Shown here piece by piece: positions 60,375 to 64,000 of a stretch of DNA of 64,000 nucleotides (position 1 is its first letter; the number at the start of each line of letters is the position of its first letter). Made by a program: the position numbers and the translations under genes. The notes under the pieces are model-generated. The model ran no database searches, had not been told where the DNA came from, and was given only the letters and a program-made list of their open reading frames with translations. This DNA comes from Pseudohalocynthiibacter aestuariivivens. Its GTDB lineage: Bacteria > Pseudomonadota > Alphaproteobacteria > Rhodobacterales > Rhodobacteraceae. The stretch spans positions 186,001-250,000 of the forward strand of contig NZ_JAGFNU010000005.1 of NCBI RefSeq assembly GCF_018457175.1. Reading direction: 5' to 3'.

Positions 60375-61136
60375 TTACCCCGAAAGAAAATCTTCGAGAA
60401 TGGCGTGGAACAGCTTTGGTTTTTCCAAGTGCGCGGCATGAGAAGAGCCCGGAATGACGGCCAGGGATGCGTTAGGAAGGGTTTGCCACAACACTTCAAT
60501 TTGTGACCAGCGATAGGATCGATCTGTATCACCCCACAACACTAGCGTCGGCATAAACAAATACTCCAACGAGCAACGCCCGTCCCATACTTCCATTGCA
60601 TCAAAAGCTTGTAGTGCCGCCTCTGGTGAAGCGCGTTCACCAATGCGTGTCAAAACTGGCAATCCGAGGGCTTCTTCACGGTCCACAAACCAAGTTGCGC
60701 CAATCCGACGGATTGTTGTTTCCACGCCGTCTGCAAGGAGGCGCGTGCGCGATTGCGCGATGGTTTCAAACCTGTTTGGCATAGCCCCCAATGGTCCTGT
60801 CCCGTAAAGAACAAGGCGATCTATTCGATCGGGGATTTTAGCCGCAATAGCCTGCACAATCATGCCGCCCATTGAATGTCCAAGCAGCTCAAAAGATCCG
60901 ATCTCAAGTTCATTCAACAAGTCGATTACATAGTCAGCCATTGCTTCTATACGATCGCAACCGTGCAGCTCGTTTGCATCACCGAAGCCGGGTAGATCCG
61001 GGGCGATCACATCGCGGGTTTCGCTGAAATATTCAATCTCTGCTTGCCACTGCGCTGCCCCGCCAAGAAAACCGTGCACGAGGACAAGCGGAGTTCCTTT
61101 GCCCGCGCGGCGGTGTGGAGCAAGGGAGGACATCAT
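60375..61136 (-). CDS. Alpha/beta hydrolase
   Basis: 253 residues from MMSSLAPHRRAGKG, whose ATG shares one base with the dctM stop (TAATG). Catalytic triad: nucleophile Ser in LLGHSMGGMIVQ (about 95), Asp in LWGDTDRSYRW, His in PGSSHAAHLEKP; oxyanion region VLVHGFLGG. It could hydrolyse an ester or C-C bond of the compound imported by the adjacent TRAP system. Confidence 0.88.
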   Translation of the reverse strand: MMSSLAPHRRAGKGTPLVLVHGFLGGAAQWQAEIEYFSETRDVIAPDLPGFGDANELHGCDRIEAMADYVIDLLNELEIGSFELLGHSMGGMIVQAIAAKIPDRIDRLVLYGTGPLGAMPNRFETIAQSRTRLLADGVETTIRRIGATWFVDREEALGLPVLTRIGERASPEAALQAFDAMEVWDGRCSLEYLFMPTLVLWGDTDRSYRWSQIEVLWQTLPNASLAVIPGSSHAAHLEKPKLFHAILEDFLSG

Positions 61137-62437
61137 TAGCGCATCTGATCTGGCAACCACAGCGCAACCTCCGGTGAAATAATGAGAATCGCGATAAGCA
61201 GAACCATGGCGCCAATAAATGGCAGGCATCCCATGATCACGTCACCGATCGTGACCTGTTCACGGCTGATCGCCTGGATAACGTAGAGATTCAGCCCTAC
61301 CGGCGGCGTGAGTACTGCGATCTCCATGGTGATCGTGTAAACAACCCCAAACCAGATTAGATCGAACCCTGCCGCACTCATTAATGGATAAATCGTGGGC
61401 AAAGTGATGAAGGTCATTGAAACTGGTTCAAGGAACATGCCCAGAATGATGTAAAAAACCAGCACGATGACCAATACGGTGGTTGGTGCCAGATCGAAAG
61501 ACAGAAACAATTCGGTAAACTGCTGAGGAACGCGGTAATAGGTCAGCACAAAACCAAAAAGCACACCGGCCGAAAGAAGCAAGCCTAAATACCCCATGGT
61601 ACGCATTGTTGCAAAAATCGCGTCCTTGAACCCCTGCCATGTCAGGCCACCCACGCCAAAGGCCAGAATAACAGTTAACAGGCTGGCTATGGCAGCGGCT
61701 TCGGTTGGTGTCGCAATGCCAGCATAGATTGCCACCGTGATGACCAACCCGATCAGAGCAATTGGCCCGACGGTGCTGAGGATCATGACAAAGGACATCT
61801 TGTGCGCTTCTTCACGGCCCGGAATATCCTCAGGCTTTAGCATGCCCCAAACAAGCACGACGATTACAAAGCATGTGATCAGAATGATGCCGGGGATGAC
61901 ACCTGCGATGAAGAGATCACCGATGCTCTGATCGGTGACAATACCGTAGAACAGCAGAATCAGGCTGGGCGGGATAAGCACCGAAAGCGTGCCACCTGCC
62001 GCAAGAACTCCGCTTGATAGGCGTTTACCGTAACCCAAACGCAGCATCTCGGGCAAAGCCACTCCACCAATTGTCAGTGCGCCCACCATTGACGAGCCGC
62101 AAACCGCACCAAAGCCTGCGCTTGCACCGATTGACCCATAGGCTGCCGAGCCCTTGATCCGTACGCCCTGATGCAGGAACTGGTATAAGTTCGGTCCTAT
62201 ATTGGACTTGCCTATGAGCTCCCCTAAGAAAACGAATAACGGCACCGCCAAGAGGATGTAATCGATCCAAACGCCCCAGAGTTTCAGCTCGGAAGACACC
62301 ACAGACGTGCTCCACCCTTGAATTTGCCAAAGAAATGGCAGTGCGGCGCCGGCCAAAGCAAAGGGAATTGGTAACCCGATTACAATAAACAGCATTAACA
62401 AGCCTAACAGGCCCAGTCCGACGGTATACCATTCCAT
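61136..62437 (-). CDS. dctM: TRAP transporter large permease subunit (second system)
   Basis: 433 residues from MEWYTVGLGLLGLLMLF. Conserved blocks: GAVCGSSMVGALTIGGVALPEM, LIPPSLILLFYGIVTDQS, and LTPPVGLNLYVIQ. Its ATG shares one base with the dctQ stop. It belongs with the dctQ and dctP genes to the right. It differs strongly from the first TRAP system (10.7 kb), so it has a different ligand. Confidence 0.92.
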   Translation of the reverse strand: MEWYTVGLGLLGLLMLFIVIGLPIPFALAGAALPFLWQIQGWSTSVVSSELKLWGVWIDYILLAVPLFVFLGELIGKSNIGPNLYQFLHQGVRIKGSAAYGSIGASAGFGAVCGSSMVGALTIGGVALPEMLRLGYGKRLSSGVLAAGGTLSVLIPPSLILLFYGIVTDQSIGDLFIAGVIPGIILITCFVIVVLVWGMLKPEDIPGREEAHKMSFVMILSTVGPIALIGLVITVAIYAGIATPTEAAAIASLLTVILAFGVGGLTWQGFKDAIFATMRTMGYLGLLLSAGVLFGFVLTYYRVPQQFTELFLSFDLAPTTVLVIVLVFYIILGMFLEPVSMTFITLPTIYPLMSAAGFDLIWFGVVYTITMEIAVLTPPVGLNLYVIQAISREQVTIGDVIMGCLPFIGAMVLLIAILIISPEVALWLPDQMR

Positions 62438-62946
62438 TAGAATTCCTCCGACGTTGCGGGTGTGCGAATCAAGACGAGCAAACGCAGCGCTGCGTAAATT
62501 GAAAAGATAACAAGCGCGAGGGCACCTGGCGCCCAAAACCAAAAGCGTGGCCAGTGCAGGATTTCCGAGGCGACACCCGAATTGAACGAGCGGATGGTCG
62601 CGCTTACACCCGCATAAGAAAAGAACACACCAACACCAAGCATCAGGACGTGATTGATGATCTCAAAAGTTTTGCGTGCCTTTGGCCTGAGCCGATCAGT
62701 GGCCATAGTAACCTTGGGAAAAGCATCTTCCCGCATCGCGTAGGCCAACCCTGCAAAGGCTACCGGAAACAGCAATAAGGCGGTTGCTTCGGTCACCATA
62801 CGATCTGGTTTTCCAAGCCCATACCGCACGAATACGCCATAAGATATCCAAGCCATCTGGATCAGCACTATTATCGCACCAAACCCGGCTAGCCAGACCA
62901 CAACGCGGTCAAATACAATGATTAGACGGTCGAGTGTCTCGTTCAT
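62437..62946 (-). CDS. dctQ: TRAP transporter small permease subunit (second system)
   Basis: 169 residues with four hydrophobic segments (VVVWLAGFGAIIVLIQMAWI is the first) and the DctQ region YGLGKPDRMVTEATALLLFPVAFAGLAYAMREDAFPKVT. Coupled to dctM by a one-base overlap. Confidence 0.9.
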   Translation of the reverse strand: MNETLDRLIIVFDRVVVWLAGFGAIIVLIQMAWISYGVFVRYGLGKPDRMVTEATALLLFPVAFAGLAYAMREDAFPKVTMATDRLRPKARKTFEIINHVLMLGVGVFFSYAGVSATIRSFNSGVASEILHWPRFWFWAPGALALVIFSIYAALRLLVLIRTPATSEEF

Positions 62947-62980
62947 GACGCACCTATAATGTTCTATGAAAAGGGTAGAT

Positions 62981-63003
62981 GGCCCCCGAACACACCGGAG
63001 GCC
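62981..63003 (-). terminator. Intercistronic stem-loop between dctP and dctQ (second system)
   Basis: Stem GGCCTCCG/CGGGGGCC on the minus strand (one T-G wobble) with a 7-nt loop, located 20-44 nt past the dctP stop. It mirrors the hairpin in the first TRAP operon. Confidence 0.6.
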
Positions 63004-63024
63004 ACGCTAAACACGCGTCTTGAG

Positions 63025-64000
63025 TTAGGGGGCGTGGTTGGCCAGCAGATCTCGGATGCTACCGGCCAGATCGGCACCACACGCTTCATCAGCTTCGGCG
63101 TCCCACTCGCCTCTGACACTGGCAATCAGGCTTTCGCGCTGGTCGTCCGAGATTGATACAGCGGCACCGCCACCTTTCATCACGGCGTTGCCAACCTGCT
63201 GATCGACCCAACCTTCGTACAATGGCTGCAACCAGGTCTCTGTTTCTGTTGCGGCTTCAGTTAGCGCAGCTTGTTCTTCAGCTGTCAGTGCATCGAACTT
63301 GGTCTTGTTCATCATGTAGCTGATATTGCCATAAAACAGGTTGGCATTGACCATGTAGGGCATGACCGTCCAAAGCTTCCACGAACTGTAAGTTGCGACA
63401 CCCATGTTGATACCATCGACAACACCACGTTCGGCGGATTGGAATACCTCTTTGGGGGCTACGAAGACCGGCTCGCCGCCCCAGGATTCGATCATCAGAC
63501 TGACCAGCGGTCCGATTGAACGCACGAGTTTGCCATCAAGTTTGCCAAGATCGTCAATCGGTTCTTCGAACCACCACTCCTGGTCATAGGTGTAGTTTGA
63601 GTTGAGCAGCGGAACCAAGTTGGCTTTGGCCGCTTCATCCCGAACGAGGTCGGCGTAAGCACCATCCAGTTCTATCTGATTTTCCAAACTGATCTCTGCC
63701 GGATATAACGACGTTACCGCATAGCAAGGCAGACGGTTGTCGGCATTAATCCAGCTAATGTCTGACACGCCGCCCTGAACTGAATCCACGCCTTCTGACC
63801 AGCCGTGAAGGGTGCCCGACGGGAAGACCTCTACCTTGACGCTTCCGGAGGTTTTTTCTGCTACCAATTCAGCAAAATGCTGAAAGCCCTGATAGCGAAT
63901 ATCCGCTTCATTTACATAGGTAGAAAGACGAAGCGTTGTTTCCGCATGCGCGCCAGATATTGATGCCGCAAAGACTAGCGCAGTAGCCGTTGTTGTGCAT
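63025..64000 (-). CDS. dctP: TRAP transporter substrate-binding protein (second system), 5' end outside the window
   Basis: 325 codons visible. The right-edge part reads as a signal peptide core and cleavage site (ATALVFAASISGAHA, then ETTLRLSTYVNE), so only a few residues are missing. DctP features follow (HFAELVAEKTSGSVKVEVFPSG, DLGKLDGKLVRSIG, VDGINMGVATYSSW). The start codon lies beyond base 64000. Confidence 0.9.
   Translation of the reverse strand, partial: CTTTATALVFAASISGAHAETTLRLSTYVNEADIRYQGFQHFAELVAEKTSGSVKVEVFPSGTLHGWSEGVDSVQGGVSDISWINADNRLPCYAVTSLYPAEISLENQIELDGAYADLVRDEAAKANLVPLLNSNYTYDQEWWFEEPIDDLGKLDGKLVRSIGPLVSLMIESWGGEPVFVAPKEVFQSAERGVVDGINMGVATYSSWKLWTVMPYMVNANLFYGNISYMMNKTKFDALTAEEQAALTEAATETETWLQPLYEGWVDQQVGNAVMKGGGAAVSISDDQRESLIASVRGEWDAEADEACGADLAGSIRDLLANHAP

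Noticed and set aside
1-64000. CRISPR arrays, rRNA operons or an origin of replication
   Set aside because: No regularly spaced short repeats, no rRNA-like sequence and no DnaA-box cluster were seen on reading the window.

Overview
This window looks like a chromosome segment of a marine alphaproteobacterium of the Roseobacter group (Rhodobacterales). The evidence is the gene order (hisC-tyrC; SPOR lipoprotein-dacC-tmk-holB-tatD-MBL), several TRAP transporters, a Hint-domain protein of roseobacter type, and genes for dimethylsulfoniopropionate (DMSP) and methanethiol metabolism. All calls come from reading the sequence and remembered family knowledge; no database search was run.

Layout. 1-5.4 kb: an exported protein (partial), tyrC, hisC, rpsD, a Hint protein and an LpxR-like outer-membrane lipid A deacylase. 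5.5-13 kb: a carboxylate-type catabolic locus with an Asp/Glu-racemase-fold enzyme, a GntR/FCD regulator, a TPP-dependent enzyme, a TRAP transporter (dctPQM) and a second permease. 13-19.9 kb: a housekeeping run on the minus strand. A serine tRNA (anticodon TGA) follows at 19877-19966.

The tRNA holds a 12.9 kb integrated element (about 19953-32858), bounded by a 14-bp repeat of the tRNA 3' end and by matching pairs of putative integrase arm sites. Its left half is phage/satellite-like: integrase, HTH excisionase-like protein, replication protein, and a primase zinc ribbon in a different frame from its TOPRIM-helicase. Its right half is cargo: two convergent DUF1326-DUF2182 gene pairs around an 82-bp-repeat-flanked MDR dehydrogenase, plus DUF1059, a GFA protein and a LysR remnant.

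33-46 kb is a patchwork: a serine recombinase remnant, a luciferase-family gene fragment, a likely catabolic operon (unknown protein, FAD dehydrogenase, NIPSNAP, RidA, PhzF) with a divergent LysR gene, an IS6-type remnant joined to an integrase fragment, a LysR/TauD-type dioxygenase/sulfatase locus, and a small tyrosine recombinase.

46.4-58.5 kb is a coherent organosulfur region. A DmdA-family DMSP demethylase lies with an OsmC protein, an enoyl-CoA hydratase, an acyl-CoA ligase and a two-gene methylene-THF reductase (MetF plus MetV-like), which could oxidise the methyl-THF that DmdA makes. Next to it is an operon of methanethiol oxidase (SBP56/MtoX), a 2Fe-2S ferredoxin, a CoA-binding protein, a rhodanese and an ETHE1-like persulfide dioxygenase, with a divergent IclR regulator. 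Inferred flow: DMSP to methanethiol to sulfide plus formaldehyde, with sulfide handled by the rhodanese and dioxygenase. Two genes here look broken as read: a GlxA-type regulator (one in-frame stop and two frameshifts) and the ETHE1-like gene (one frameshift). 58.9-64 kb: a malate/lactate-dehydrogenase-type oxidoreductase, an alpha/beta hydrolase and a second TRAP system running off the right edge.
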